Of a stretch of DNA of 64,000 bases, positions 8,297 to 17,540 are shown piece after piece. Origin of the DNA: JAJCYL01 sp965206015 (lineage in GTDB: Bacteria; Bacteroidota; Bacteroidia; Cytophagales; Cyclobacteriaceae); assembly GCA_965206015.1 (NCBI GenBank), contig CBDBIW010000004.1, forward strand, positions 277,395 to 341,394, written 5' to 3'. A program made the position numbers and the translations under genes. Position 1 is the stretch's first letter, and each line of letters opens with the position of its first letter. A model generated the notes under the pieces. It made no database searches. It was given only the letters and a program-made list of their open reading frames with translations, and was not told where the DNA came from.

Positions 8297-9604
8297 ATGA
8301 CTGAAACTTATCTTAAACACAAAGTTAAGGACATTTCTTTAGCCGATTGGGGCAGAAAAGAAATCCGGTTAGCTGAAGCAGAAATGCCAGGTTTAATGTC
8401 ACTTCGAGAGAAGTATGGATTTGAAAAACCACTAAAAGGTGCCAGAATTGCGGGCTGTCTCCATATGACTATTCAAACGGCCTTATTGATAGAGACCTTA
8501 ATCGATTTAGGTGCTGAAGTAACCTGGTCGTCATGTAATATATTTTCAACTCAGGATCATGCTGCTGCTGCCATTGCGGCCAAAGGAATCGCTGTTTATG
8601 CCTGGAAGGGTATGAGTGCAGAGGAATTCAATTGGGCCATTGAGCAAACCTTATTCTTTGGCGAAGATAGAAAGCCTTTGAATATGATTCTCGATGATGG
8701 TGGTGATTTGACCAATATGGTTTTGGATAAACACCCCGAATTAATCCCCAATGTAAAAGGGGTCTCAGAAGAGACAACCACTGGCGTTCACCGACTATAT
8801 GAAAGAGTAGAGGCAGGTACGCTACCAATGCCAGCCATTAATGTGAACGACTCTGTAACTAAGTCGAAATTTGACAACAAGTATGGGTGTAGAGAATCTT
8901 TGGTTGATGCAATCAGAAGAGCTACGGACCTTATGTTGGCTGGAAAGGTGGCCGTCGTTGCTGGTTATGGTGACGTTGGAAAAGGATCAGCTCTTTCATT
9001 AAGAAGTGCTGGTATGCGTGTGATTGTAAGTGAGGTAGATCCAATTTGCGCTCTGCAAGCTGCCATGGACGGCTATGAAGTCAAGAAAATGACTGATGCC
9101 GTTAAAGAGGTTGACATAGTAGTTACTGCAACTGGGAACAAAGACATCATTAAAGCGGAGCATTTCACCTCATTGAAAGATAAGGCCATCGTTTGCAATA
9201 TCGGCCATTTTGACAATGAAATTGATATGGCTTGGTTGAATGATAATTATGGCAATACCAAAGAAGAAATTAAACCTCAGGTTGATCTGTATAATGTTGA
9301 TGGAAACGAGGTTATTGTTTTGGCCGAAGGTAGGTTAGTTAACCTTGGTTGTGCAACCGGACACCCTTCGTTTGTTATGTCAAATTCATTTACAAACCAG
9401 GTACTTGCACAGCTAGAACTTTGGACCAATACTGACAATTATGAGAACCAGGTTTACATGCTACCCAAGCACCTCGATGAGGAAGTAGCAAGACTTCATT
9501 TAGCGAAAATGGGGGTTGTATTGGACAACTTAACAAAAGAACAAGCCGATTATATTGGTGTAAAAGTTGAGGGCCCATTCAAACCTGAATACTATAGATA
9601 CTAA
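8297..9604 (+). CDS. ahcY: Adenosylhomocysteinase
   Basis: 435 residues, the standard length. It contains the NAD-binding loop GYGDVGKGSA at about residues 223-232, S-F-N-H/D-Q-type substrate segments such as IFSTQDHAAAA, NVNDSVTKSKFDN, GHFDNEID, and the canonical C-terminal KPEYYRY. It hydrolyses S-adenosylhomocysteine to adenosine and homocysteine, recycling the product of SAM-dependent methylation in the cytoplasm. It stands alone, 165 bp after the SDP-like operon and before a strong hairpin terminator. I saw no SAH riboswitch-like structure upstream. Confidence 0.97.
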   Translation: MTETYLKHKVKDISLADWGRKEIRLAEAEMPGLMSLREKYGFEKPLKGARIAGCLHMTIQTALLIETLIDLGAEVTWSSCNIFSTQDHAAAAIAAKGIAVYAWKGMSAEEFNWAIEQTLFFGEDRKPLNMILDDGGDLTNMVLDKHPELIPNVKGVSEETTTGVHRLYERVEAGTLPMPAINVNDSVTKSKFDNKYGCRESLVDAIRRATDLMLAGKVAVVAGYGDVGKGSALSLRSAGMRVIVSEVDPICALQAAMDGYEVKKMTDAVKEVDIVVTATGNKDIIKAEHFTSLKDKAIVCNIGHFDNEIDMAWLNDNYGNTKEEIKPQVDLYNVDGNEVIVLAEGRLVNLGCATGHPSFVMSNSFTNQVLAQLELWTNTDNYENQVYMLPKHLDEEVARLHLAKMGVVLDNLTKEQADYIGVKVEGPFKPEYYRY

Positions 9605-9610
9605 ACATTC

Positions 9611-9647
9611 AAAATAAGGGTTGGACAATTTGTCCAACCCTTATTTT
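9611..9647. terminator. Rho-independent terminator after ahcY
   Basis: A 16-bp perfect stem, AAAATAAGGGTTGGAC at 9611-9626 pairing with 9632-9647, closes a 5-nt loop and ends in TTTT. It starts seven bases after the ahcY stop. The A-rich 5' side means it could also stop transcription arriving from the right. Confidence 0.85.
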
Positions 9648-9789
9648 CTTATTTCAGATTACTCAGATCTTTATAGATTTATAAATGACTATAATGCTCC
9701 CCATTATTAAGACAGATAGAGGATAGTTTTTCTTCATTTCCAAGCTGCTTTTTGTGGTTGTTTAAAGACCGTTCCGGGCACTTGATATT

Positions 9790-10008
9790 TCAGTTTCGAT
9801 TGACTTTATAGCCCATATGCCTGAGGTGACGGGTCATACGCCTGACTCCACGGAAGGGCTTATCAAAGAACTCCCTGTTTATGATCTTCATCAAGTGCAT
9901 GTTGAGCCCGCTCTCACCCCCGGGCTTGTAATAAAGACCTGAGCGGTGAAGACTGAACAAACGGCACTGACCCCTCACATTCAAATCATGTTTCTGAGAA
10001 TCTATCAT
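9790..10008 (-). pseudogene. IS3-family transposase OrfB, N-terminal fragment
   Basis: 72 codons containing HRSGLYYKP and the IS3 OrfB helix-turn-helix block FFDKPFRGVRRMTRHLRHMG, then a stop. A full OrfB is about 280 residues with a DDE domain; that whole domain is absent, consistent with an internal deletion running to the left end of the element. Confidence 0.75.
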
Positions 10009-10028
10009 CTTTCTACGGGTGTGGATAC

Positions 10029-10317
10029 TTAATCCTCCTCTATACTTTTTTTCAAGAAATCCTTTTCAATTTCCAGCTTGCCGATTTTCTTATAGCGTTG
10101 ATCCATTTCGGCCTTCAGACGTTTGTTTTCATCTCCGTCATGGTCACCAAAGGCCTCTTGGGTTCCTGCCAGAAACTGACGCTTCCACGATACTGATCTG
10201 GGTAGGGTGTACCTCATAGTGCGCTGCTATTTGCCGGGTGGTTTCACGTTCTTTCAAAACTTCAATGGTAACTTTTGCCTTGAAAAAGGAGCTGAATTTT
10301 CTTCGACTTGTTTTCAT
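10029..10317 (-). pseudogene. IS3-family transposase OrfA, frameshifted
   Basis: From ATG 10317 the frame reads MKTSRRKFSSFFKAKVTIEV and AAHYEVHPTQIS, the HTH of IS3 OrfA. Near 10215 the homology continues in another frame with SWKRQFLAGTQEAF and a C-terminal leucine-zipper-like IGKLEIEKDFLKKS. A one-base change therefore separates the halves. Confidence 0.75.
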
Positions 10318-10621
10318 GTTTCAGGTAATTAAAGTTAAGTAATATCATAGCTTAACTACCTGTCCTGTTTTAGGGGAGCATTATAAAAAGAATGAAGGCT
10401 ATTATCGCAACTCTTAAATTAAACATGACTTGATGTACTGGTAATTCCGACACAAGAATTGATCCTGACGAGTCAATGAACAATATGCTTAGAAAAACTT
10501 TTAGTTGAACAAAAAATGGGAATAAAGCAATTGGAAAGACTGAAATTTCACTAAACTTGGCTATTCTTCTACCTAAAATCAGTGACCCATTTTCTCAAGA
10601 ATAAATCTAAAAAGCAGATGG

Positions 10622-11428
10622 CTATAAACCCTGATCCTCAGCAATCAGTTCAGCCAGATCTTTGACCTTCACATTTGCTTCTTTGTTCTTGCTCTTAACA
10701 CCGTCTGAAAGCATGGTCATGCAAAACGGACAGGCTGATGCAATTACATTTGGCTGTGTATCCAATGCCTCTTCGGTGCGTTCGATATTCACTTCTTTAT
10801 TACCTGGTTCTGCATCTTTGAACATTTGGGCTCCACCAGCACCACAACAAAGCCCTTTGGACTTGCAACGCTTCATTTCCACCAATTCAGCATCCAAAAA
10901 TTCGAGCACTTGCCTTGGAGCTTCATAGATGCTGTTCCCCCTTCCCAGATAACAAGAATCATGATAGGTAATTCTTTTTCCCTTAAAATCACCTTCTCCA
11001 CTAAATTTGAGCTGGCCACTGTCGATCAGCTGTTGTAGAAATGTAGAGTGGTGGATAACCTCATAATTTCCTCCTAGTTCGGGATATTCGTTCTTGAGGG
11101 TATTAAAGCAGTGGGGGCACGCCGTTACTATTTTTTTTACTTTATAGCCATTCAGTACTTCAATATTTGTCATTGCCTGCATTTGAAAAAGGAATTCATT
11201 ACCTGCTCTTTTGGCCGGGTCACCAGTACAGCTCTCCTCTTGACCTAAAACGGCGTAGTTAATACCTGTTTGGTTAAGGATCTTTACAAAGGCCTGAGTG
11301 ACCGCCTTATACCTTTCATCAAAAGCACCCGCACAACCTACCCAGAATAACACTTCCGGCTCTTCTCCTTTTACAGCCATTTCAGCCATTGTAGGAACCG
11401 TAATTGTCTTTATAGAATCTTCACTCAT
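10622..11428 (-). CDS. Fe-S binding protein, heterodisulfide reductase subunit B-like (two CCG domains)
   Basis: 268 residues with two cysteine-rich CCG modules: CPHC near residue 100 and DSCYLGR near 160 with KGLCCGAGGAQM near 195, then ACPFCMTML. These motifs bind non-cubane [4Fe-4S] clusters in HdrB, GlpC and LutA-type proteins. It lies 6 bp downstream of a membrane Fe-S protein and is almost certainly its partner in passing electrons between a soluble donor (for example an ETF-linked dehydrogenase) and the quinone pool. The true donor is unknown. Confidence 0.88.
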   Translation of the reverse strand: MSEDSIKTITVPTMAEMAVKGEEPEVLFWVGCAGAFDERYKAVTQAFVKILNQTGINYAVLGQEESCTGDPAKRAGNEFLFQMQAMTNIEVLNGYKVKKIVTACPHCFNTLKNEYPELGGNYEVIHHSTFLQQLIDSGQLKFSGEGDFKGKRITYHDSCYLGRGNSIYEAPRQVLEFLDAELVEMKRCKSKGLCCGAGGAQMFKDAEPGNKEVNIERTEEALDTQPNVIASACPFCMTMLSDGVKSKNKEANVKVKDLAELIAEDQGL

Positions 11429-11434
11429 TTGTTC

Positions 11435-12745
11435 CTATTTATTCCTTGTAATATTTTGAGCCCAGTCCATCCTGACTGCCTGACCGAATGGCCATGGTGC
11501 TCCATTATTCTCGATGTTGGCAAACATATTGTTCAATTCCGCTGGAGCAGACGACTCCTCAAGCACTAGATACCTTCTCATATCGATTATTAAGGAAGGG
11601 TGATCGATATTCACCGGGCATTCCGTCGCACAAGCATTACAGGTAGTGCACGCCCATAGTTCTTCGGCAGATATGTAATTACCTAAAAGTGCTTTATTAT
11701 CAGAAAAACTGTTACCCTCTTTTATCAATCCGGGTCCTTTTTCACCCATTCTTTTCCTCAAATCGACGAATATTTTACGAGGACTCAACTTCTTACCAGT
11801 TATGTTGGCTGGACATACTGATGTACATCTTCCGCACTCAGTGCAGGTTAAGGAATCGAGATAATTCTTCCACGTTACATCCTCAACATCTTTTACTCCA
11901 AAACGACTTGGCGTTTCTCCTCCTTCGGGTGCAGCAATAAAAGCAGTATCCGGATTCATCATGCTCCTCACTTCCTTCGTGACTGATTCCATATTAGACA
12001 GCTTTGCCAATGGTTCAAGTTTTGAGAGAAATACATTCGGCATGGACATGAAAACATGAAAATGTTTAGAATAAGGCAAAATGTTAGCAAAAGTGAAGAC
12101 CAGTATAATATGCGTCCACCAACTTATCTCGGTAAAAGTGTGGAGTGATGAGGAGTCCATATTCGAAACCATAAGAACCAATGCAGCACTGACAGGGAAA
12201 AAGCCAGTATAGTTATGTGGATTTTGTGCCACGTAACCAATGCTTGCACCAATCAATGAGACCATTAGGAACACAATCATGGATAAAGCAATTGTAGCAT
12301 CAATGTTGGAGTCTTTGGTCATCTCGATACCACTAAATCGCTTAATTTTAATTATATGCCTTCTAATCAAAAATATTATACATGAGATAATAATGATCAA
12401 AGCGAAAATGTCACCGGAAGCAGTTACAAAATCATAAAAACTCCCAAGTGGCGACAAGATTCTCTCGGTATTTAACAATCCATCCAATATCATTTCCAGC
12501 GTACCAACGGTTATTACCAAAAAACCCCAATACACCAGAGCATGCATCAATCCAATAACCGGTCGTCGTAATATTTTAGTCTGCCCAAAAGCCACTTGCA
12601 GAAGGATTTTTATGCGTTCACCCATTTGTGAAATTGGGAAAGCACTTTTGGTCATTCTCAGATAGGCAATGATCCTACTCATTGTGAATGAGAAAACTCC
12701 CAGTGTGATAAGTGTAAGGATGATGAATGTGAATTGCTTACTCAT
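11435..12745 (-). CDS. Membrane Fe-S oxidoreductase (NarI-like heme domain plus two 4Fe-4S clusters)
   Basis: 436 residues. The N-terminal half has five to six hydrophobic helices with histidines (for example LMHALVYWG and WWTHIILVF) typical of NarI/HdrE-like cytochrome b domains. The C-terminal half carries CTECGRCTSVCP and CTTCNACATECPVN, two [4Fe-4S] ferredoxin motifs. It probably transfers electrons from the adjacent CCG protein to menaquinone in the inner membrane. Such pairs occur widely in Bacteroidota; the name is provisional. Confidence 0.88.
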   Translation of the reverse strand: MSKQFTFIILTLITLGVFSFTMSRIIAYLRMTKSAFPISQMGERIKILLQVAFGQTKILRRPVIGLMHALVYWGFLVITVGTLEMILDGLLNTERILSPLGSFYDFVTASGDIFALIIIISCIIFLIRRHIIKIKRFSGIEMTKDSNIDATIALSMIVFLMVSLIGASIGYVAQNPHNYTGFFPVSAALVLMVSNMDSSSLHTFTEISWWTHIILVFTFANILPYSKHFHVFMSMPNVFLSKLEPLAKLSNMESVTKEVRSMMNPDTAFIAAPEGGETPSRFGVKDVEDVTWKNYLDSLTCTECGRCTSVCPANITGKKLSPRKIFVDLRKRMGEKGPGLIKEGNSFSDNKALLGNYISAEELWACTTCNACATECPVNIDHPSLIIDMRRYLVLEESSAPAELNNMFANIENNGAPWPFGQAVRMDWAQNITRNK

Positions 12746-12924
12746 TTAGATGGATTCATGAAGTAAGGTAAAAATATAAAAAAACATGACCCCGCCATTC
12801 TTGTGAAGGCAGGAATCTCCCGTAATATTGAAACTAAAATTGGTCTTTGAAATTAGTGCTCAAGCTTGGAATAACGATATAAAGTTAAATACTAATTTCC
12901 TTTTTCTGATTAAATGGAGATAGC

Positions 12925-12932
12925 TACATTTG
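12925..12932 (+). promoter_or_regulatory. Candidate Bacteroidota -7 box for tRNA-Phe
   Basis: TACATTTG matches the TAnnTTTG consensus of the Bacteroidota housekeeping sigma and ends 17 bases before the mature tRNA 5' end. The -33 element is not convincing, so this is a motif match plus position. Confidence 0.45.
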
Positions 12933-12949
12933 CATCCTCAAAAACGGCT

Positions 12950-13025
12950 GGTGCTGTAGCTCAGTTGGTAGAGCATCGGACTGAAAATCCGTGAGTCGGT
13001 GGTTCGAATCCACCCAGCACCACCA
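12950..13025 (+). tRNA. tRNA-Phe (GAA)
   Basis: The acceptor stem GGTGCTG (12950-12956) pairs with CAGCACC (13015-13021), with discriminator A and encoded CCA (13023-13025). The D-arm AGCTCAGTTGGTAGAGC, the anticodon loop CTGAAAA giving anticodon GAA, and the T-arm GGTTCGAATCC are all canonical. It is a single tRNA with its own terminator. Confidence 0.97.
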
Positions 13026-13054
13026 AAAAACCCGATCGTTTGATCGGGTTTTTT
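13025..13054. terminator. Rho-independent terminator after tRNA-Phe
   Basis: AAAAAACCCGATC and GATCGGGTTTTTT form a 13-bp stem around a GTTT loop, directly after the tRNA CCA end. The symmetrical A/T tails make it functional in both directions. Confidence 0.85.
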
Positions 13055-13111
13055 GGTATCTCAACATCGGGATCGGGCCTAAGGATCAAAACAACTCATT
13101 ACGGGATAAAT

Positions 13112-13973
13112 TCAAAGTCCTTTTAAGAACCCAGCTATACCGGTTCCTATTTCATCTGGAGGGTCTTCCTTAATAAAATGTATTCCATTCACTGTGCCAC
13201 CTCTTGTTGACTCTTCCAGGTTCTACAAAACTCTCTTTGTTCGTCCATCAGAATGGCCCCAGGCTCTTTATTCACGAAAAGTTTGGGGATGTCTGATTGA
13301 GCCAGCCATTCAGAGTAATCTGAAACAATCTTATAAACATCTTCAGGCTCTCCGTCGATTGGAATTTCTCGGGGCCACGTTAATGTCGGTCTTCTGGATT
13401 CACCCACTTCGCAATAGGGCTTTCTATAGACATTCATCTCTTCGTCTGACATTTTCCTAATCATACTGCCGGGCAAGATTTTCTCTACAAAAATATTTTT
13501 CTTAAGAATCATTTCTTCTCCAGTTGAAGATCTCATTGCCTGAAAAATTTGTCTGGCTGAATCGGGCCAATTGTTCCAGGTTACAGGTTTAACCGTACCC
13601 TCCATATAAACAATGGCCTTAATGCTCTCAGGAAATCTAAAGGCTCTATAGAACCCCAAGGCTGAATCCCAATCGTAATTTTTCCAATTAAACCTAACTC
13701 CTCAAACCATGAATCAAGGTATTTTGCGTGATCAGCAAACTGGTAGGTTGATCCTTCAATCTTTGAAGAATCTTCCATCCCAATCAAATCAGGAGCAAGG
13801 CATCTCCCCAGTCCTTGAACATGGGGTATCGCGTTCCTCCATAAATAATAAGATGAAGTTGGGTTACCATGTAAGAAGATAATGGGGTCACCTTCACCTT
13901 CATCCAAATAACTCATGTGACCATCCAAGGTTTGGATTTTGTGTCGAGGAAAAGGGTTCGTTGCAGAAATCAT
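13112..13973 (-). pseudogene. Haloalkane dehalogenase, broken by two frame changes
   Basis: From ATG 13973 the product has the alpha/beta-hydrolase start DEGEGDPIIFLHGNPTSSYYLW, where HGNPTSS is the oxyanion region of haloalkane dehalogenases. Homology then jumps frame to YDWDSALGFYRAFRFPES, containing the nucleophile Asp, with about four residues apparently lost before it. It jumps again near 13195 to NGIHFIKEDPPDEIG, containing the catalytic His, ending at 13112. All three catalytic regions remain recognisable, so decay is recent. It starts 4 bp after the amidohydrolase stop, in an apparent operon. Confidence 0.8.
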
Positions 13974-13977
13974 GCTA

Positions 13978-15597
13978 TTACTTTTCGTTAGCTTTTGTTT
14001 CGTTAGCTTTTGAAGCCTTCTGCTGATTCACCATATCCTCCACATCCTTCAGTAATTTTTTAGCATCATAGATGATCCCGTCCTTTATGGTATACTTGAC
14101 ACCACCGACTCGTTCCACCTTTCCCGTTTCGTCATCCAACCTTGGGAAACCTGTACCGTAGAGGACTTTAAGGTTTTGAATGGGGTCTTCATCAATAATT
14201 ACCAGGTCAGCCAACAGCCCTGGACGAATCATCCCAAATGCTATTGGCTTTCCTTTTGGCTCATGAATAGCTTGCGCAGCATGCATGGTGGCACCCCGAA
14301 TAACCTCCAAAGGGTGAAAACCAGCCTCCTGGAGCAATTCCATTTCTTCAATTACCCCAAAACCATATAAATTATATATAAAAGCGGCATCATCACTAAC
14401 AGTAACCCGGCCGCCAGCATTTTTATAGTCATTTAGGAATGACATCCATACCTGATAAAATTTGCGCCAGGCAGATTCTTCCCAAGAAGTCCAGTCGTAG
14501 AAGTAAGAACCGTGGTCAAGTCGATTAGGCACATAAAACTCCCACAAAGACGGCAGTGTATATTTCTCATGCCATTCGGCAGTTCTTTCCCTCATCACAT
14601 CTCGTCCCGCCAAGTACGCTGTCATAGTGGGGTCAAGAATAAAATCTAATTCCAGGAACTCATTAATCAAGTTGTTCCACTGTTCACTCCCTCTGGGATG
14701 AATCTTATTCCACTGATTGGCCACATGACCAAATCGGTGCTGCTCATCATTGTAAATAAATCCCTGAGGCCATCTTTGAATATCTTCCTCCTTATACAAG
14801 GCCTCAAAAAGGCCATAGAAATGGGTCAAATTATCCAGTCCCAATCGAGCAGCATCCAAAGCATTAGTCCTGCTAACCATTAATTGTGCCAAATGAGCAA
14901 CGGTCCCCATCCCATTTGTATGCGCCTCGTCAATTGCCGCCTTCATTATTTCAGGGTCATGATTAAAGAATTTGATGCCATCAACACCTTTTGACGCAGC
15001 AAACCTGGTCCATTCCCTCGCTTTTTCCGATGTATAAATTGACCCTCCTTTCCAATCTTCTCCCTGGCCAAGGGTTTGAAAAGCAAATATTCTTGGGGCC
15101 ACAATCTTATTCTGGGCACTTCTTTTTTTCTCACTTTGAACCCAGTTGATATTTCCAGCCGGTACTCCACGTATTGTAGTAATGCCATGCGCTAGGTAGA
15201 GTTTGTAGATATATTCTGCCTCTGGTGCTTTTGGGCCTCCGTCAACATGGACATGCAGGTTGACAAATCCTGGGAGAACATAAGATCCACTTGCATCAAT
15301 TTCTTTTGTAGCACCCTGGGGCCTGTCCTCATCTTTTATCGGAACTCCTGGGGTACCTACATTCTTAACTTCAATGATTCTGTTGTTCTCGATAACTATG
15401 TCCACCGGTCCATGTGCTGGCGCACCACTACCGTCAATGATAGTTGCGCCTCTGATAATAAATCGGTCAAAGGGTCCTTCACCTTCATCTGAACCACGAT
15501 CCGGGGCTGGGTTAATGGCATTCTGCCCAAGAAGGGGAGTAAATAATGAAACTGTAAGAATGAAAATAAAACAATTGAGTAGCGATTGGTTCTTCAT
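13978..15597 (-). CDS. Secreted amidohydrolase-superfamily protein
   Basis: 539 residues with a Sec signal peptide (first ~24 residues, ending LLGQ). The metal-dependent hydrolase fold shows as IRGATIIDGSG, then GFVNLHVHVDGG near residue 115 (HxH metal ligands), DGIKFF near 205, a His in GTVAHLAQ, and the closing strand RPGLLADLVIIDEDP near 485. The family hydrolyses amide or cyclic bonds; similar secreted members include imidazolonepropionase-like and prolidase-like enzymes. The substrate cannot be named. The C-terminus is Lys/Ala-rich. It is followed 4 bp later by the dehalogenase relic. Confidence 0.85.
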   Translation of the reverse strand: MKNQSLLNCFIFILTVSLFTPLLGQNAINPAPDRGSDEGEGPFDRFIIRGATIIDGSGAPAHGPVDIVIENNRIIEVKNVGTPGVPIKDEDRPQGATKEIDASGSYVLPGFVNLHVHVDGGPKAPEAEYIYKLYLAHGITTIRGVPAGNINWVQSEKKRSAQNKIVAPRIFAFQTLGQGEDWKGGSIYTSEKAREWTRFAASKGVDGIKFFNHDPEIMKAAIDEAHTNGMGTVAHLAQLMVSRTNALDAARLGLDNLTHFYGLFEALYKEEDIQRWPQGFIYNDEQHRFGHVANQWNKIHPRGSEQWNNLINEFLELDFILDPTMTAYLAGRDVMRERTAEWHEKYTLPSLWEFYVPNRLDHGSYFYDWTSWEESAWRKFYQVWMSFLNDYKNAGGRVTVSDDAAFIYNLYGFGVIEEMELLQEAGFHPLEVIRGATMHAAQAIHEPKGKPIAFGMIRPGLLADLVIIDEDPIQNLKVLYGTGFPRLDDETGKVERVGGVKYTIKDGIIYDAKKLLKDVEDMVNQQKASKANETKANEK

Positions 15598-15678
15598 GGC
15601 TATTTAAGGTTTTGAGATTCCTCAATATACTCCATTCTTAAAACCAAAACACTCATTATTATACCAACTGTGACGGTA

Positions 15679-16617
15679 TTATTCAACTATTACCACAATG
15701 CCAGTCACAATGGTCTTTCCTTCGGTACTAAATGAGGTGACAGAAGAAGGATCATTTTTATCTACCAGCAACTGGATGTAATACAGACCCTTTTTATTGA
15801 AGGACCATGGAACTGTATAGGTGCCACTGCTATCCCGGTATTTAGCAATATCCCAAGGAGTATATTTGACGGGTGTGATATCAGTATAATCTGGGTAACT
15901 GCTCTTGTTATTAACAACTGATTGACTCATGGGTTTTGGTGCTTTCTCATAATATGCAGCACCATAAAACAAGAATAAACCATTGTTTGGTTTAATTGTC
16001 ACCATAAATTCTTGATTGACTTTGACTTTTTGTGGTACCTCTCCAATTTCAGCATAGCGATCAATAAATTCTTCATAGTAGCGGAAATGCGTAGATGTCA
16101 TGAAGCTGCCAATACCCACATAATTATGATCTTTTTGAATAATCGTCTGCTTATGGCCATCATAGGGTTTTTTTTCTGCCATGAACTCTCCATGTAAGTC
16201 AGCCATTAACTTGGTATGCGTTTCTGGTTTCCCGTCAAATGTCCCTCCTTGAATCCATGTTGCGGCCGCATTTTCAGTGACATGGTCCAAACCCCCAGCA
16301 AATGCATAGCGATGATAGGGCTTTTCACCCCTTAAATTCCAATGTCCTCTAAACTCGCCTTCAGCCGCTTCCTTGCACTGTTTATTTGCAACTCTACTTG
16401 CCAGGATGTCCAGTTTCACAGGTGAAGCTTTATATCCTTTTCTGCTCTTATTAATCACATCCAATTGTAGAACCTTCAATTTCAACATTTCATCCGTATC
16501 CTTATATTCAATCAACCTCGTCTCCGCATCATTCAGCTTCTTGTAAGCTGCGATATCTTGCGATACAGGTTGTGGAACAATTATAGTAAGAGCTAACAAA
16601 TTGAAGATGTATTTCAT
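15679..16617 (-). CDS. Secreted CAP-domain protein
   Basis: Starting at Met 16617 (rather than the longer frame from 16695) gives 312 residues with a signal peptide ending near PQPVSQ. Residues about 60-170 have the CAP/SCP pattern: SPVKLDILASRVANKQC, FRGHWNLRGEKPYHRYAFAG, DHVTENAAATW and a later H-x-x-x-I-I-x-x-D-H-N-Y-V-G-I-G segment. The C-terminal half (W-S-F-N-K-K-G-L-Y-Y-I-Q-L) looks like an Ig-like beta domain. CAP proteins bind or cleave diverse extracellular targets; the role here is unknown. Confidence 0.75.
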   Translation of the reverse strand: MKYIFNLLALTIIVPQPVSQDIAAYKKLNDAETRLIEYKDTDEMLKLKVLQLDVINKSRKGYKASPVKLDILASRVANKQCKEAAEGEFRGHWNLRGEKPYHRYAFAGGLDHVTENAAATWIQGGTFDGKPETHTKLMADLHGEFMAEKKPYDGHKQTIIQKDHNYVGIGSFMTSTHFRYYEEFIDRYAEIGEVPQKVKVNQEFMVTIKPNNGLFLFYGAAYYEKAPKPMSQSVVNNKSSYPDYTDITPVKYTPWDIAKYRDSSGTYTVPWSFNKKGLYYIQLLVDKNDPSSVTSFSTEGKTIVTGIVVIVE

Positions 16618-16666
16618 AATAACAATGCTTTGGAGGACTAACGAAATAATAGAGAATATGATTTGT

Positions 16667-17530
16667 TCACAAAAGAAATTGAATCGCCTCAGCAAAATTC
16701 TTTCTGGTTTCCGAATTGATAAGAAAGAGCTCGGGTTCTATCAACTCAATTTCCATTAAGACAAATTGGCCTTTCAGGATTATCCCGTCTACACGACAGT
16801 AGAGTAGATCTTCTTCAAATGTATTCACGATAGCTTCCACTTGCATTAGAAAATTATCGCTTGGCTGTACCAAGTCAAGTGAACCTCCAAAGTCACTCTG
16901 CACTCTAAAATCTCCTTCCCTGGGCTGTTTTATTACTGCATGGGAAAATTGCCTGTTAAAATAGATGAAAGACCATTCACCATCCTGGTAAATCTCAGGT
17001 TTAAACTCCTGGAGAATCACGTCGTGTTTATTGATCAAAAGGTCAATTGCTTGAGAGTGATTTTCTAGTTTCGATCTGTGAATTTTTAATAGATCAAAAG
17101 CAGTAGCAGAGACGGCCGGTTTTATAACAATTACTTCCCAGCTAGTTTCATGTATAGCCTGATAGAGCTCTGAAACACCTCCACGGCGAAGAAACCTGCT
17201 GGGTATAATGGGCACACCTTTTTTGGACATTCCTTCAAGATAGAACTTGTGATGATTCCATATTAAAACATCAACCGGGTTACAAACATAGAGGTTGTCT
17301 TGCTTGAGCATTGTAAGCCAACTTAAAAAATGTTGGATTTTTAAATGATAGTCCCAAACGGAACGGATAATAATTCGTCGGTAAGCATTCCAATTTACCC
17401 GAGGATCATCCCAAACAACTGGCTCCACGCTTGGCCCATGTGCACTTAAGAGCACTACAACTAGTTGCTCCGTAGTAGTAAGATCTTTACACCTTTGACA
17501 AGTAACCCAAGCTATATCCTTCATCTTCAA
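16667..17530 (-). CDS. ATP-grasp family ligase
   Basis: 287 residues. Early residues WDDPRVNWNAYRRIIIRSVW resemble the N-terminal lobe of DcsG/RimK-like ATP-grasp enzymes; VIKPAVSATAFD near 138 is the ATP-binding lysine strand, and YCRVDGIILKGQFVLMEIEL with IEPELF near 245-270 holds the Mg-binding Arg/Glu/Asn-type residues. The family joins a carboxylate to an amine or thiol using ATP. It follows the HD gene on the same strand by 10 bp. The substrate is unknown. Confidence 0.8.
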   Translation of the reverse strand: MKMKDIAWVTCQRCKDLTTTEQLVVVLLSAHGPSVEPVVWDDPRVNWNAYRRIIIRSVWDYHLKIQHFLSWLTMLKQDNLYVCNPVDVLIWNHHKFYLEGMSKKGVPIIPSRFLRRGGVSELYQAIHETSWEVIVIKPAVSATAFDLLKIHRSKLENHSQAIDLLINKHDVILQEFKPEIYQDGEWSFIYFNRQFSHAVIKQPREGDFRVQSDFGGSLDLVQPSDNFLMQVEAIVNTFEEDLLYCRVDGIILKGQFVLMEIELIEPELFLINSETRKNFAEAIQFLL

Positions 17531-17540
17531 TAGCTAACCG

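Larger units (their letters stand above)
9695..10380 (-). mobile_element. Internally deleted IS3-family element
   Basis: The ends are inverted: TGCTCCCC begins at 9695 and its complement ends at 10380, and with flanking bases TATAATGCTCCCC (9690-9702) mirrors 10373-10385. Homology between the ends extends further inward imperfectly (AAGACAGATAG versus CAGGACAGGTAG). At 686 bp it is about half the size of a normal IS3 member. It carries a broken orfA and only the N-terminal part of orfB, so it cannot move on its own. Confidence 0.75.

Noticed and set aside
10386..10621. Possible small gene between the IS3 relic and the Fe-S gene
   Set aside because: No frame of useful length and no family motif on either strand.
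12991..13173. Plus-strand frame across the tRNA and terminator
   Set aside because: It reads through tRNA-Phe and its terminator hairpin, so it cannot be a real gene.
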